This document shows positions 45,506-53,481 of a DNA stretch of 64,000 bases, piece by piece. The stretch is from Shimia gijangensis (lineage in GTDB: Bacteria > Pseudomonadota > Alphaproteobacteria > Rhodobacterales > Rhodobacteraceae), in contig NZ_FQZQ01000001.1 of NCBI RefSeq assembly GCF_900142085.1, forward strand, positions 186,001 to 250,000. Reading direction: 5' to 3'. The notes beneath the pieces are model-generated. The model had not been told where the DNA came from. It searched no databases and saw nothing but the letters and a program-made list of their open reading frames with translations. The stretch's first letter is position 1. Each line of letters begins with the position of its first letter. A program made the translations under genes and the position numbers.

Positions 45506-45545
45506 AAAAAACGACAAACCCCCGAGGCTGGGCCACGGGGGTCGT
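45506..45545 (-). terminator. Rho-independent terminator after rpsU
   Basis: On the minus strand ACCCCCG pairs with CGGGGGT, extended by GAC/GTC, and TTTTTT follows. It is the first terminator met after the rpsU stop codon; the one at 45453 lies beyond it. Confidence 0.8.
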
Positions 45546-45579
45546 CTAACTTTGGTGTCCAAAGCTACGAAAGAGGCTC

Positions 45580-45786
45580 TTAGAGCATACCTTCGCGCTG
45601 GGCTTTCTTACGTGCCAGTTTACGGGCACGGCGGATCGCTTCAGCTTTCTCGCGCGCTTTTTTCTCGGACGGCTTCTCGAAATGCTGCTTGAGCTTCATT
45701 TCACGGAAGACACCTTCACGCTGTAGCTTTTTCTTCAGGGCACGAAGCGCCTGATCGACATTGTTGTCACGAACACTAACCTGCAT
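45580..45786 (-). CDS. rpsU: 30S ribosomal protein S21
   Basis: A 68-residue basic protein, [20 protein letters not shown] at the N-terminus, with the conserved [23 protein letters not shown] region and a C-terminal Arg/Lys-rich tail ([17 protein letters not shown]). It binds the platform of the small subunit and influences initiation. The AAAGGTGG site precedes the ATG. It stands alone with COQ9 divergent; two stacked terminators follow. Confidence 0.97.
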   Translation of the reverse strand: MQVSVRDNNVDQALRALKKKLQREGVFREMKLKQHFEKPSEKKAREKAEAIRRARKLARKKAQREGML

Positions 45787-45895
45787 GTGGTTTTCACCAC
45801 CTTTCTAAGTTGAGTTGCAAGGATTTGCAGGAATTGGCCCTATAGCAAAGCCGGTTTGCTTTGTCTAGTATGCGCCCGAGTTCAAGGAGAGCGTC

Positions 45896-46576
45896 ATGAC
45901 CACCCCCGATCCTAAATCCAAATTGCTTGATGCTGCCCTGGATCACGTGGCGTTTGACGGCTGGTCTAAGGCCACATTCGATGCCGCGATTGAAGATTGT
46001 GGTGTGGAGCCGGCACTTGCCCATTCAGTTTGCCCGCGCGGTGCTGTGGATCTGGCTGTGGCTTTTCACAAACGTGGCGACGGCGAAATGGTCACCCGAT
46101 TCGAAACCGAAGAGGTGTCCGATCTGCGCTATAGTGAAAAAGTGGCTGCGCTGGTGCGATTTCGCCTTGAGGCCTGCACTGACAAAGAGGCGGTGCGTCG
46201 CGGCACAACCCTGTTTTCGCTGCCTCAATATGCAGGCATCGGCGCTGAACTGATCTGGGGCACATGTGACGCGATCTGGAATGCGCTTGGCGACAGCTCA
46301 GAAGATTTCAACTGGTACACCAAACGCGCAACACTGTCCGGCGTTTATGGCTCAACTGTGCTCTACTGGCTTGGCGACGACAGCGAAGATCACGCGGCGA
46401 CATGGGCGTTTCTGGACCGGCGCATCGAAAACGTGATGCAGTTCGAAAAGGCCAAGGCACAGTTCAAGGCCAGCCCATTCGGCAAACTGGTTCAGGGGCC
46501 CTTGTCTGCGCTCGAGAAAATTAAAAAGCCCGGTGCAAGCCACGACATGCCCGGTGTCTGGCGCGGCGAATCGTAA
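45896..46576 (+). CDS. coq9: COQ9 family protein (ubiquinone biosynthesis)
   Basis: Lipid-binding accessory protein that helps the COQ7-type hydroxylase in ubiquinone synthesis. The 226-residue protein has a TetR-like N-terminal HTH (KLLDAALDHVAFDGWSKATF) and the COQ9 C-domain with WYTKRATLSGVYGSTVLYWLGD, the segment that in eukaryotic COQ9 binds COQ7, and ATWAFLDRRIENVMQFEKAK. The ATG has AAGGAGAG upstream. A quinone oxidoreductase gene lies downstream beyond a repeat element. Confidence 0.9.
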   Translation: MTTPDPKSKLLDAALDHVAFDGWSKATFDAAIEDCGVEPALAHSVCPRGAVDLAVAFHKRGDGEMVTRFETEEVSDLRYSEKVAALVRFRLEACTDKEAVRRGTTLFSLPQYAGIGAELIWGTCDAIWNALGDSSEDFNWYTKRATLSGVYGSTVLYWLGDDSEDHAATWAFLDRRIENVMQFEKAKAQFKASPFGKLVQGPLSALEKIKKPGASHDMPGVWRGES

Positions 46577-46579
46577 AAC

Positions 46580-46653
46580 CCATCATCTGGCCAAAATATC
46601 CTGGGGTGAGCGACGACTTTGCCCCGCAAAGGCATCGCGAGGGGCAACGCCCC
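46580..46653 (-). repeat. Dispersed intergenic repeat, copy 3 (COQ9-quinone oxidoreductase)
   Basis: Read on the minus strand it begins GGGGCGTTGCCCC, as in copy 2, and ends CCCCAGGATATTTTGGCC. It is inverted relative to the flanking genes, while the other three copies lie on the plus strand. Confidence 0.65.
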
Positions 46654-46715
46654 TGCTTGCACACCACCCCATCAATGCTAAAGCTTGGCAGGCAAGACTG
46701 TCACAGGAGACCCAG

Positions 46716-47699
46716 ATGACCCAAACCATGCGCGCCATAGAAATCACCGAACCCGGCGGACCGGATGTGTTGCAACTGACCGAACGGCCGATGCCGATGC
46801 CGGGCGCTGGCGAAGTGGTGATCAAAGTGGCGTATGCCGGGGTCAATCGCCCTGATGCCTTGCAGCGCGCCGGAGCCTATGCGCCCCCGCCCACCGCCAG
46901 CGATCTGCCCGGTCTCGAAGCGTCCGGCACGATTGTCTCTGTCGGAGCAGGCGTCAGCGATTGGGTCGAAGGTGACGAGGTCTGCGCTTTGCTGCCCGGT
47001 GGTGGATATGCAGAGTATGTTCTGACGCCCGCCGCGCACTGTTTGCCTGTGCCATCGGGACTGGGCCTGAAAGAGGCCGCCTGCCTGCCCGAAACGTATT
47101 TCACGGTCTGGACCAACGTGTTTATGCGCGGCGGCCTGCAAGCCGGTGAACGGTTCTTGATGCATGGCGGATCCAGCGGTATTGGGACCACGGCGATCCA
47201 GCTGGCCAATGTGTTTGGCGCACGTGTTTTCGCAACCGCCGGGTCAGACGACAAATGCGCGGCCTGTCTGGAGTTGGGCGCCGAACGCGCGATCAATTAC
47301 CGTGATGAAGATTTTGTCGATGTTCTTCGCGCCGAAGGCGGCGCCAACCTGATCCTCGATATGGTCGGCGGCTCTTACATTCCGCGCAATATCAAAACGC
47401 TCGCGGATGATGGCCGCCTTGTGCAGATCGCATTCCTTACAGGGCCCAAGGTCGAGCTGAATTTTGCGCAGATTATGACTCGTCGTCTGACCGTGACCGG
47501 GTCAACTTTGCGTCCGCAAAGCGATCTTGCCAAAGCGCGCATTGCCACTGAATTGCGCGAAAAAGTCTGGCCGCTTCTGGACGCTGGCCGCGTGGCTCCG
47601 GTGATGGACAGCGAGTTTCCTCTGGCCGAGGCATCCGCCGCCCATGCCCGCATGGAAAGCAGCGGCCATATCGGCAAGATTGTCTTAAAGGTGGGTTAA
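46716..47699 (+). CDS. NAD(P)H-quinone oxidoreductase (MDR superfamily)
   Basis: A 327-residue zinc-free medium-chain reductase of the QOR/PIG3 type. GroES-like N-domain: VKVAYAGVNRPDALQRAGAY and GLEASGTIVSVGAGVSDW. Rossmann fold: LMHGGSSGIGTTAIQLANVFGA and AGSDDKCAACLELGAERAINY. It probably reduces quinones with one or two electrons from NADPH. The ATG at 46716 has AGGAG eight bases upstream; the frame is open much further, but that part is repeat sequence. It is downstream of COQ9, a suggestive but unproven quinone link. Confidence 0.87.
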   Translation: MTQTMRAIEITEPGGPDVLQLTERPMPMPGAGEVVIKVAYAGVNRPDALQRAGAYAPPPTASDLPGLEASGTIVSVGAGVSDWVEGDEVCALLPGGGYAEYVLTPAAHCLPVPSGLGLKEAACLPETYFTVWTNVFMRGGLQAGERFLMHGGSSGIGTTAIQLANVFGARVFATAGSDDKCAACLELGAERAINYRDEDFVDVLRAEGGANLILDMVGGSYIPRNIKTLADDGRLVQIAFLTGPKVELNFAQIMTRRLTVTGSTLRPQSDLAKARIATELREKVWPLLDAGRVAPVMDSEFPLAEASAAHARMESSGHIGKIVLKVG

Positions 47700-47702
47700 T
47701 TT

Positions 47703-47750
47703 CGTTTTGTACAAAACGGAGAGTCCGCTCTGAAAGTTTTGTACAAAACG
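47703..47750. promoter_or_regulatory. Twin TTTTGTACAAAA dyads between convergent genes
   Basis: CGTTTTGTACAAAACG (47703-47718) and GTTTTGTACAAAAC (47736-47749, then G) are perfect palindromes 32 bp apart centre to centre. Together they can fold into one 15-bp stem, with AGAG/CTCT pairing in the middle. They sit between the 3' ends of the quinone oxidoreductase and the FadR-type regulator. The GT-AC core resembles GntR-family operators, but the position is not a promoter. Confidence 0.5.
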
Positions 47751-47773
47751 GTTATTTTGCGTTTCCCGCTCCC

Positions 47774-48541
47774 TTAGCGGCGTTGTTCGTGCTCAAATCT
47801 CTGGCGGGCAATTTCCTCGTTGCGCTCGGCCTTTTTGTGATCTGACAACGCGGCTTCAACATAGTCGAGATGCGCAATCACCGCGGCCCGCGACGCATCC
47901 GCATCCCGTGCCTGAAGAGCCGAATTAATCGCGCGGTGTTGTTCAAGAAGGTCACCGCGTGTGGTGCGTTGCTTGAACATGACTGAGCGGTTGTAAAACA
48001 CGCCCTCGCGCAACAACTGATACATGGATCGCATCATATGCAGCATGACGACGTTGTGACTGGCCTCGATAATGGCCAGATGAAAATCTGCGTCCAGCCG
48101 CGCCTCGTCCGACGGATTGCGCTTGGGGTGGGCGGCTTCCATTTTGTCAAACACGGCCTGAATCACCCGCAGATCGGTGTCTGACGCAAACCGCGCAGCG
48201 CGTTCGGCGGCCAGCCCCTCCATATCTCGCCGGAAGGAAACATAGTCAAACACCGCTTCGTCATGCGAGGCGAACAGCCGAATCAGACTGTCGGAAAAGG
48301 CGTTTCCCAACACATCGGCCACAAATATTCCGGCACCTGCTTTGGATGCCAACAGGCCCCGTTCCTGCAATTCTGAAATGGCTTCGCGCAGCGATGGGCG
48401 TGAAACGCCCAGCCGCTCTGACAGTTCGCGTTCAGACGGCAGGCGTTCACCGGGACGCAAAATTCCTCGCAAAATCAACAGCTCAACCTGCCGAATGACC
48501 GATGTCGAGAGCTTTTCGGTTTGGACTTTTTGGAATGGCAT
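47774..48541 (-). CDS. GntR-family regulator (FadR/PdhR subfamily)
   Basis: A 255-residue regulator. The wHTH (about 10-75) reads ILRPGERLPSERELSERLGVSRPSLREAISELQERGLL; the helical FCD ligand domain (about 95-235) contains the metal-binding pattern (Asp and His in DADFHLAIIEASH, HRAINSAL, HLDYVE). The frame is open to 48616, but the ATG at 48541 (MPFQKVQTEKLS) has AAGGTC upstream. It diverges from the aminotransferase gene, its likely target. Ligand is probably a small carboxylate, as for other FCD proteins. Confidence 0.87.
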   Translation of the reverse strand: MPFQKVQTEKLSTSVIRQVELLILRGILRPGERLPSERELSERLGVSRPSLREAISELQERGLLASKAGAGIFVADVLGNAFSDSLIRLFASHDEAVFDYVSFRRDMEGLAAERAARFASDTDLRVIQAVFDKMEAAHPKRNPSDEARLDADFHLAIIEASHNVVMLHMMRSMYQLLREGVFYNRSVMFKQRTTRGDLLEQHRAINSALQARDADASRAAVIAHLDYVEAALSDHKKAERNEEIARQRFEHEQRR

Positions 48542-48558
48542 GGGTGACCTTTGGCAAT

Positions 48559-48577
48559 TGGTCAGAAGATATGACCA
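48559..48577. promoter_or_regulatory. TGGTCA-N7-TGACCA dyad in the fadR-type/aminotransferase promoter
   Basis: A perfect six-base inverted repeat with a seven-base spacer, 18 bases upstream of the regulator start. The half-site resembles FadR-subfamily operators (TGGTC), but the spacer is longer than usual. A candidate self-regulatory site. Confidence 0.45.
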
Positions 48578-48703
48578 CACCGTCCCCTTAGGAGCAAGGT
48601 TTGCCGTGTCGTTCACGGAAAATGTTTCATTGGGTCAGCCTTGTTGACTAATGCGGCGATGTGCCCATTATGTCAACTATTATGACCTATGGGAGGGCCG
48701 CAG

Positions 48704-49915
48704 GTGAGCATCGAGCAAATTTTCGCGACACGCACTGAACGAATGAAAGCTTCGGAAATCCGCGAGCTTTTGAAATTGTTGGACAAGCCCGGTATCTTAT
48801 CTTTTGCGGGCGGTATTCCCGATCCGGCATTGTTCCCATCGGATGCCTTTGCCGCGGCCATGGCAGAGATCATGAAGACCGGCAGCGACACTGCGCTGCA
48901 GTATTCGGTCAGCGAAGGGTATCTCCCTTTGCGCGAATGGATCGCAGGTCAAATGGCCGACATCGGGGTTCCTTGCACGCCGGACAACATCCTGATCACC
49001 AGCGGGTCTCAGCAAGCTTTGGACTATCTGGGTAAATTGTTCCTGTCGCCGGGGGATACAGCGCTGGTTGGGTGGCCGACTTACATGGGCGCTTTGGGGG
49101 CTTTCAATCCTTACGAGCCCCGTTACGATCAGTTAAGTGTCAACGGAAATCGCGCCGCCAGCGACTATGCCAGCGAAGCAGAAACCACGGGTGGAAAGGT
49201 GAAATTCGCTTATTTATCAGTGGATTTTGCCAATCCAACTGGCGAAACCGTCGACCAGAGGGGGCGCGAAGCAGTTTTAGACATGGCCGAGGAACTGGAT
49301 TGCGCTGTCATCGAAGATGCCGCCTATCAGGCGTTGCGCTATGATGGAGAAGACGTGCCGTCAATCCTTGCACTGGAACTGGCGCGCAAGGGTGATCTCG
49401 AAGCCTGCCGTACGATCTATTCGGGCAGTTTCTCCAAAACCTTGTCTCCGGGATTGCGCGTGGGGTGGGTTGTGGCGGCCAAGCCGGTGATCAGCCAATT
49501 GGTGTTGATGAAGCAGGCGTCAGACTTGCATTCGGCGACGTTCAATCAGATGGCAGTGCACCGGGTGGCTGACGCGCATTTTGACAGCCACGTATCAATG
49601 CTGAGAACGGTCTACGGTCGGCGGCGCGAAGCTATGTTGGCTGCCCTTGAGGCGCACATGCCGCAAGGTGTTCAGTGGACACGACCCGAAGGTGGCATGT
49701 TCGTTTGGATGACACTGCCAGCGGGCATGGATGGAGCCGATCTGTTGTCGTATGCATTGGAAACTTACAAACTGGCCTTTGTGCCCGGACGCGCATTTTT
49801 TGCGGATGGGTCCGGAGGCAACACGCTTCGGCTCAGCTTTTCCTGTGCGAATGAGGCGATGATTGATGACGGAATGGCCCGATTGGGCGCGGCGATCCGT
49901 GAGACAATGATCTGA
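48704..49915 (+). CDS. PLP-dependent aminotransferase, class I/II (2-aminoadipate/LysN-like)
   Basis: A 403-residue fold-type I enzyme. Landmarks: GILSFAGGIPDPALFPSDAF at the N-terminus, LITSGSQQALDYLGKLFLSPGD, DFANPTGE, the PLP Lys in YSGSFSKTLSPGLRVGW and RLSFSCANEAMIDDGMARL. This is the pattern of the 2-aminoadipate/MocR-free aminotransferase group. The GTG at 48704 has GGAGGG at 48692 with good spacing, better than the ATG at 48689. It diverges from the GntR regulator and has a strong terminator. Confidence 0.87.
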   Translation: MSIEQIFATRTERMKASEIRELLKLLDKPGILSFAGGIPDPALFPSDAFAAAMAEIMKTGSDTALQYSVSEGYLPLREWIAGQMADIGVPCTPDNILITSGSQQALDYLGKLFLSPGDTALVGWPTYMGALGAFNPYEPRYDQLSVNGNRAASDYASEAETTGGKVKFAYLSVDFANPTGETVDQRGREAVLDMAEELDCAVIEDAAYQALRYDGEDVPSILALELARKGDLEACRTIYSGSFSKTLSPGLRVGWVVAAKPVISQLVLMKQASDLHSATFNQMAVHRVADAHFDSHVSMLRTVYGRRREAMLAALEAHMPQGVQWTRPEGGMFVWMTLPAGMDGADLLSYALETYKLAFVPGRAFFADGSGGNTLRLSFSCANEAMIDDGMARLGAAIRETMI

Positions 49916-49938
49916 CCAATCCCGGTAAACACAACGTT

Positions 49939-49967
49939 AAAAGGGCACCACAAGGGTGCCCTTTTTC
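49939..49967 (+). terminator. Rho-independent terminator after the aminotransferase
   Basis: AAAAGGGCACC pairs with GGTGCCCTTTT and a T-run continues. The A-rich 5' arm may also let it stop minus-strand transcription coming out of the neighbouring membrane-protein gene. Confidence 0.9.
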
Positions 49968-50006
49968 TTGCGGAGGAAACGCAAGGGGTCGCGGGAAACG
50001 CCGCGA

Positions 50007-51221
50007 TTATTCGGCGGGCACAGCGTTCCGAGAGGCAGGCCGGCCGAAATGCTGACGATTGAGACGTAAAACCAGCGCAATCATCGCGACCTGAGAGATC
50101 AACGCGATTGCGGTCACAGCCCAGTAAGCGGCGCCGAACTTGTCGATAATTCCCGCACCAACGAGACCCTTATTGACAAAGAATTGCACCATTACTGACA
50201 GGGCCACACCGGGACAGACCAAGGCATAGGATCCGGGCGAAGTTTTTGGGCCAAACACATAGTCCGTGAAATACCCCTGGCGACGTAAAACCAAAGCCCC
50301 GAGCAGCAGGAAAACGACTTGTACTGAAAGCAAACGCGCCAACAGCATCATCGTCTCTGCCTTGGCGGCATGCACGTCGAAAGTGGCGTGCAGGCCGTGG
50401 TTCTGGCGCAGGAACATGATGCCCAGCACGGTCAGAATAGGCACCACAATCATCAAGGTGGGTCCGGCTTCTTTGGCGGTTCCATGATGCAGCATCGAGT
50501 TGAAGGCCGTGAAAATCGCAATCAAAGCGTAGACGATGGCAGCGGTGCCAATAAACGTCGACAGCACCAATGACAGGCCGACGGTGGTGGTGTTGGTGCT
50601 CATCGCGGCGGGGGCCGAAAAGCCAACGGCAATCATCGAAAGCGCGAAGGCAGGCAGCATCTGGGCAAAGGAATTATTGGCGGTGACGTCAAAAATACCA
50701 CCCTTAGATAGGATGCGACCCAGAAAATCTCCAATAATGCGAAACGCCAGCACTGCGATCAAACCAAAGGCGATCAAGGCAAGTGGAAACAGAAACTCAA
50801 TAATACTCCACAAGCCGGGCACAAACACCAAACCAACAATGAACAGGGCGTTCACCGTCATCGCAAGCGCCAGGGGCATGGCCATGATCGTGGATTCCGC
50901 GTTGGAATTGCGTAAAGTGTTGTAGCCTTCCGTGCGTTTGAATGCTGAGAAGGCCGAGAGGTTCCAGAGTAAGGTCTTAACGTTCAGAATGGCCATGGCA
51001 GCAATACCGATCACGGCAATGACGATGGCGGTTTGCATCGGTGTGTTTCCGGTCTGGAACGCACCCGAGATGTCCTCAAAAGTTGGCACGGGTTTGCCGG
51101 GGTGGGGCACCCAGAACATCAGATACATAAAAAACGTGACGGCCAGACCGCCAGCCCCAAGAGAGGCGAGAAAATAGAGCGGCGAATAGCTGTCCGCCGG
51201 GCGTTTCAGTGCGTGGGACAT
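50007..51221 (-). CDS. Ten-helix membrane protein (possibly TehA/SLAC1- or TsoY-like)
   Basis: A 404-residue polytopic protein with about ten helices, including SLGAGGLAVTFFMYLMFWV (19-39), TAIVIAVIGIAAMAILNVKTLL, MAMPLALAMTVNALFIVGLVF, LIAFGLIAVLAFRIIGDFL, QMLPAFALSMIAVGFSAPAA and VQVVFLLLGALVLRR. The even helix spacing recalls TehA/SLAC1-type anion channels, and it may equally be a TsoY-type protein; I am not sure of either. The ATG at 51221 has a GGAG upstream. The gene is alone, and its promoter lies between the arms of a perfect 12-bp inverted repeat. Confidence 0.6.
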   Translation of the reverse strand: MSHALKRPADSYSPLYFLASLGAGGLAVTFFMYLMFWVPHPGKPVPTFEDISGAFQTGNTPMQTAIVIAVIGIAAMAILNVKTLLWNLSAFSAFKRTEGYNTLRNSNAESTIMAMPLALAMTVNALFIVGLVFVPGLWSIIEFLFPLALIAFGLIAVLAFRIIGDFLGRILSKGGIFDVTANNSFAQMLPAFALSMIAVGFSAPAAMSTNTTTVGLSLVLSTFIGTAAIVYALIAIFTAFNSMLHHGTAKEAGPTLMIVVPILTVLGIMFLRQNHGLHATFDVHAAKAETMMLLARLLSVQVVFLLLGALVLRRQGYFTDYVFGPKTSPGSYALVCPGVALSVMVQFFVNKGLVGAGIIDKFGAAYWAVTAIALISQVAMIALVLRLNRQHFGRPASRNAVPAE

Positions 51222-51231
51222 TGAGAGACTC

Positions 51232-51286
51232 CATTTATATTCCGTAATTGCTATATATTACACATAGTAAAAATGGAATATAAATG
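51232..51286 (-). promoter_or_regulatory. Perfect 12-bp inverted repeat flanking a promoter
   Basis: CATTTATATTCC (51232-51243) and GGAATATAAATG (51275-51286) are exact reverse complements, 31 bp apart. Between them GTAAT-N8-ATTAC forms a second dyad, and on the minus strand TAATAT could be the -10. The proximal arm ends ten bases before the start codon of the ten-helix membrane protein. It looks like a repressor operator or a leader hairpin. Confidence 0.55.
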
Positions 51287-51357
51287 TGACATGCGGGCGC
51301 AGGGTAGAGTGATGGCAAGAAAGGAATTGTTAACCTTGTTTGCTGCAGGGTGAGTGT

Positions 51358-51684
51358 ATGAGAAAAATCGTCCTGATATCCCTGAGTTTATTGGCTGCGT
51401 GCAACTCTCCGACGATGCACTTCAAGGGCATTGACCCGGTGCAAGTGACGGTGATGGAAAGCACGTTTGACTTGCGCCGCCGGGACAATCAGGTGTTGGT
51501 CATACGAACCAGCCGCGAGTATGCCCCGCGCCTAAGCCAGCAATTGGGGCGCCGTGCAGAGATTGCGGTGGAAGAAACCTATGGCTGTCCGGTGGATCGG
51601 ATACGGGGTGATGCCGCGATGATGGTGGCCCATCTCAAATGTGGAAAGCCGGATGATCTTGCAAAAATCGCCAATGGCCCCTGA
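51358..51684 (+). CDS. Small putative lipoprotein
   Basis: A 108-residue protein with a lipobox-type signal: KIVLISLSLLAAC, where Cys15 would be lipidated. The body (DPVQVTVMESTFDLRRRD, RLSQQLGRRAEIAVEETYGC) is alpha/beta and matches no family I know. A single pair of later Cys (YGC and KCGK) could form a disulfide. ATG at 51358 with GGGTGAG upstream. The next gene is antisense, eight bases after its stop. Confidence 0.65.
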   Translation: MRKIVLISLSLLAACNSPTMHFKGIDPVQVTVMESTFDLRRRDNQVLVIRTSREYAPRLSQQLGRRAEIAVEETYGCPVDRIRGDAAMMVAHLKCGKPDDLAKIANGP

Positions 51685-51691
51685 GCGACGA

Positions 51692-52150
51692 CTAGTTCAG
51701 AGATTTGGTCATGAAAATAGAGGACTTGTTGGCCTCGTAGTCGCCAAATGGCTCGCAATCCTCAAAGCCGTGAGCGCGGTACAAACTGTGGGCCTCGGTC
51801 AATTTGTCACCGGTTTCCAGTTTAAGAGCCAGCAAACCTTGCGTGCGCGCCGCGGTGTCCAAGGCCTGCATCAAGAGATGTGAAATGCCTTTGCCACGCG
51901 CAGTAGGGCTGACAAACAGGGATTTGATCTCGCCATAGTTGCCTTTGTTGGCAATCGCGGCACAGCCCAGTGTCACATCGTCTTCACGGGCGACAAAGAA
52001 CTGGATGGAGGGAACGCACAACGCTCCGATTTCCAGAAAATGATTGTCCTCGGGATCGAACAAGGACTGCATCAAGGCGTGGCTTTGTTCCAGCAATGCG
52101 GTGGCCTGGGGATCGCGGGGGTCGCCCGGGGTAATGGTGATATCGCTCAT
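51692..52150 (-). CDS. GNAT-family N-acetyltransferase
   Basis: A 152-residue GCN5-type acetyltransferase. Acetyl-CoA motif A is SLFVSPTARGKGISHLLMQALD (R/Q-x-x-G-x-G/A pattern as ARGKGI); the last strand is YRAHGFEDCEPFGDY. The preceding TLGCAAIANKGNYGEIKSLFV strand is typical. Substrate unknown. The frame is open to 52324, but the ATG at 52150 (MSDITITPGD) fits the family start. It diverges from the DUF1636 gene. Confidence 0.85.
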   Translation of the reverse strand: MSDITITPGDPRDPQATALLEQSHALMQSLFDPEDNHFLEIGALCVPSIQFFVAREDDVTLGCAAIANKGNYGEIKSLFVSPTARGKGISHLLMQALDTAARTQGLLALKLETGDKLTEAHSLYRAHGFEDCEPFGDYEANKSSIFMTKSLN

Positions 52151-52228
52151 TGAAGTCTCGCAGGTGTTTTCGTGATGCTTGTGTGGCAGGGCAGCGCGGG
52201 TTAGTCCAGTCTGGCGAAAGGGGGAAAC

Positions 52229-52561
52229 ATGAGCCACAAACTGTTTATTTGCGAGACGTGTTTGGATGCCCAAGGGCAGACGCCGGGACCGGATATGGCC
52301 GACGCTGTGCGTGCCGCCTTGCAAGTCGACATCGAGGTCATGCTGACACCTTGTATGAACCTGTGCGAAGAGCCCGTGTCGCTGGCATTCCGAGCGCCGG
52401 GTAAGATGGCCTATCTGTTTTCAGGCACGAATCCCAAAGACGTAAACGACATCACTGCCATGGCGCGGTTGTTCGTTGAGGCTGAAGGTGGGGTTATTGA
52501 CGATGCGCGCCCCGCAGGTCGTCTTCGGTTCTGCCTAAAAGGGCGCATACCGGCAGAATGA
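52229..52561 (+). CDS. DUF1636 metal-binding-type protein
   Basis: A 110-residue protein related to the thioredoxin-like 2Fe-2S ferredoxins: Cys in ICETCLDA near the N-terminus and in TPCMNLCEEP, a pattern that could hold a metal or Fe-S centre. Sequence KLFICETCLDAQGQTPGPD and VSLAFRAPGKMAYLFSG match DUF1636, which is often found near cobalamin genes. It converges on the cobalt-transporter genes cbtBA, 29 bases from the end of cbtA. Exact role unknown. Confidence 0.8.
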   Translation: MSHKLFICETCLDAQGQTPGPDMADAVRAALQVDIEVMLTPCMNLCEEPVSLAFRAPGKMAYLFSGTNPKDVNDITAMARLFVEAEGGVIDDARPAGRLRFCLKGRIPAE

Positions 52562-52590
52562 CGCCTCCCCCGAAGGGAAGGCGCTTATGG

Positions 52591-53280
52591 TCAGGTGTCT
52601 TCGCCGCGGACCAAGAAATAGGCGCAGACGTACCCGAGTATTGTCCAGCCGACGGCCGCCGTACCAAGGCTCGCGGTCGTGAACTCTGCCGCCAGTTCTG
52701 GTGGAGCAATGCCGTAATAGGTGTCCAGATGTGGCGCGCCGATGAAGTGCGGCAGCAGAACCAAAGCAAGACCAAAGACCTGTTTCCACAGCTCCCCCGC
52801 AAAGGCGATGATGGCAAGACCCGCCGCCGTTGACAGGATCGTTCCGGACCACCAGATCTGACGGGGCGTGAGTTCGGCCGCAATTGTACCGGGAAGTTCC
52901 GGTGGCAGACCCAAGGCTGGCGCCAGTTGAACGGCGATAAAACCACACAGGCCCCAAATAAGGCCGGTCTTGGCCGACAATGTCGCCCCGAACCGTTCGC
53001 GGGCAAACCCCATAGCAGCCACCATCAAAAGCCCGTACCCGGTATAGGTCACGATATTGAAGCCGATCGTCATCAGATGACGGCTCCAGTCGGCACCAAT
53101 CGCGGGCGCTTCTTTGATGGATTGGGTGGTGCCTTCGATCGCAAAGTGTACGCGGGCACCCGTTTCATACAATTCGCCTTCCAGCAAAAGCGGGATGACA
53201 AAAACGAACTGAAGCAGAGCTGCAAACAGCCCTGCTATCAGGCCAGCGAACACAGCGCTGGACAGCAAATTTTTAGTCAT
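52591..53280 (-). CDS. cbtA: Cobalt transporter subunit CbtA
   Basis: Predicted membrane component of the CbtAB cobalt uptake system. The 229-residue protein has five or six helices: FAGLIAGLFAALLQFVFVIPLLLE (11-35), YTGYGLLMVAAMGFA, GLIWGLCGFIAVQLAPALGLP and two more near the C-terminus (AAGLAIIAFAGELWKQ, VGWTILGYVCAYFLV). The ELYETG and LPPELPG segments are CbtA-typical. It lies 15 bases downstream of cbtB and shares the cobalamin riboswitch. Assignment rests on the family pattern and the adjacent CbtB and riboswitch. Confidence 0.87.
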   Translation of the reverse strand: MTKNLLSSAVFAGLIAGLFAALLQFVFVIPLLLEGELYETGARVHFAIEGTTQSIKEAPAIGADWSRHLMTIGFNIVTYTGYGLLMVAAMGFARERFGATLSAKTGLIWGLCGFIAVQLAPALGLPPELPGTIAAELTPRQIWWSGTILSTAAGLAIIAFAGELWKQVFGLALVLLPHFIGAPHLDTYYGIAPPELAAEFTTASLGTAAVGWTILGYVCAYFLVRGEDT

Positions 53281-53295
53281 TAAAGCGTAACGAGC

Positions 53296-53466
53296 TTAGT
53301 GGCAGGGAAATGCCATTGCGTGACGCTGATCGTGCGCCGCATCGTGCAGCACGGTGGCTTGTGCCATGCCCGAAACGGTCAGCAATACGACACCTACGGT
53401 CATTGCCAGAACAAATGCTGCAGTGTTTGAGCGGACAGCTGCGAAAGTCGTTGTGTTGGTCGTCAT
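53296..53466 (-). CDS. cbtB: Cobalt transporter subunit CbtB (56 residues)
   Basis: A 56-residue protein read from ATG 53466 to TAA 53296. It has one membrane helix (FVLAMTVGVVLLTVSGMAQA) and a His-rich C-terminus, HDAAHDQRHAMAFPCH, which is the CbtB hallmark and presumably binds cobalt. It is shorter than the usual gene-calling cutoff, so it is easily missed. AGGAG lies nine bases before the ATG. cbtA follows 15 bases after the stop. A cobalamin riboswitch precedes it. Confidence 0.9.
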   Translation of the reverse strand: MTTNTTTFAAVRSNTAAFVLAMTVGVVLLTVSGMAQATVLHDAAHDQRHAMAFPCH

Positions 53467-53481
53467 GTCTTTTCTCCTATT

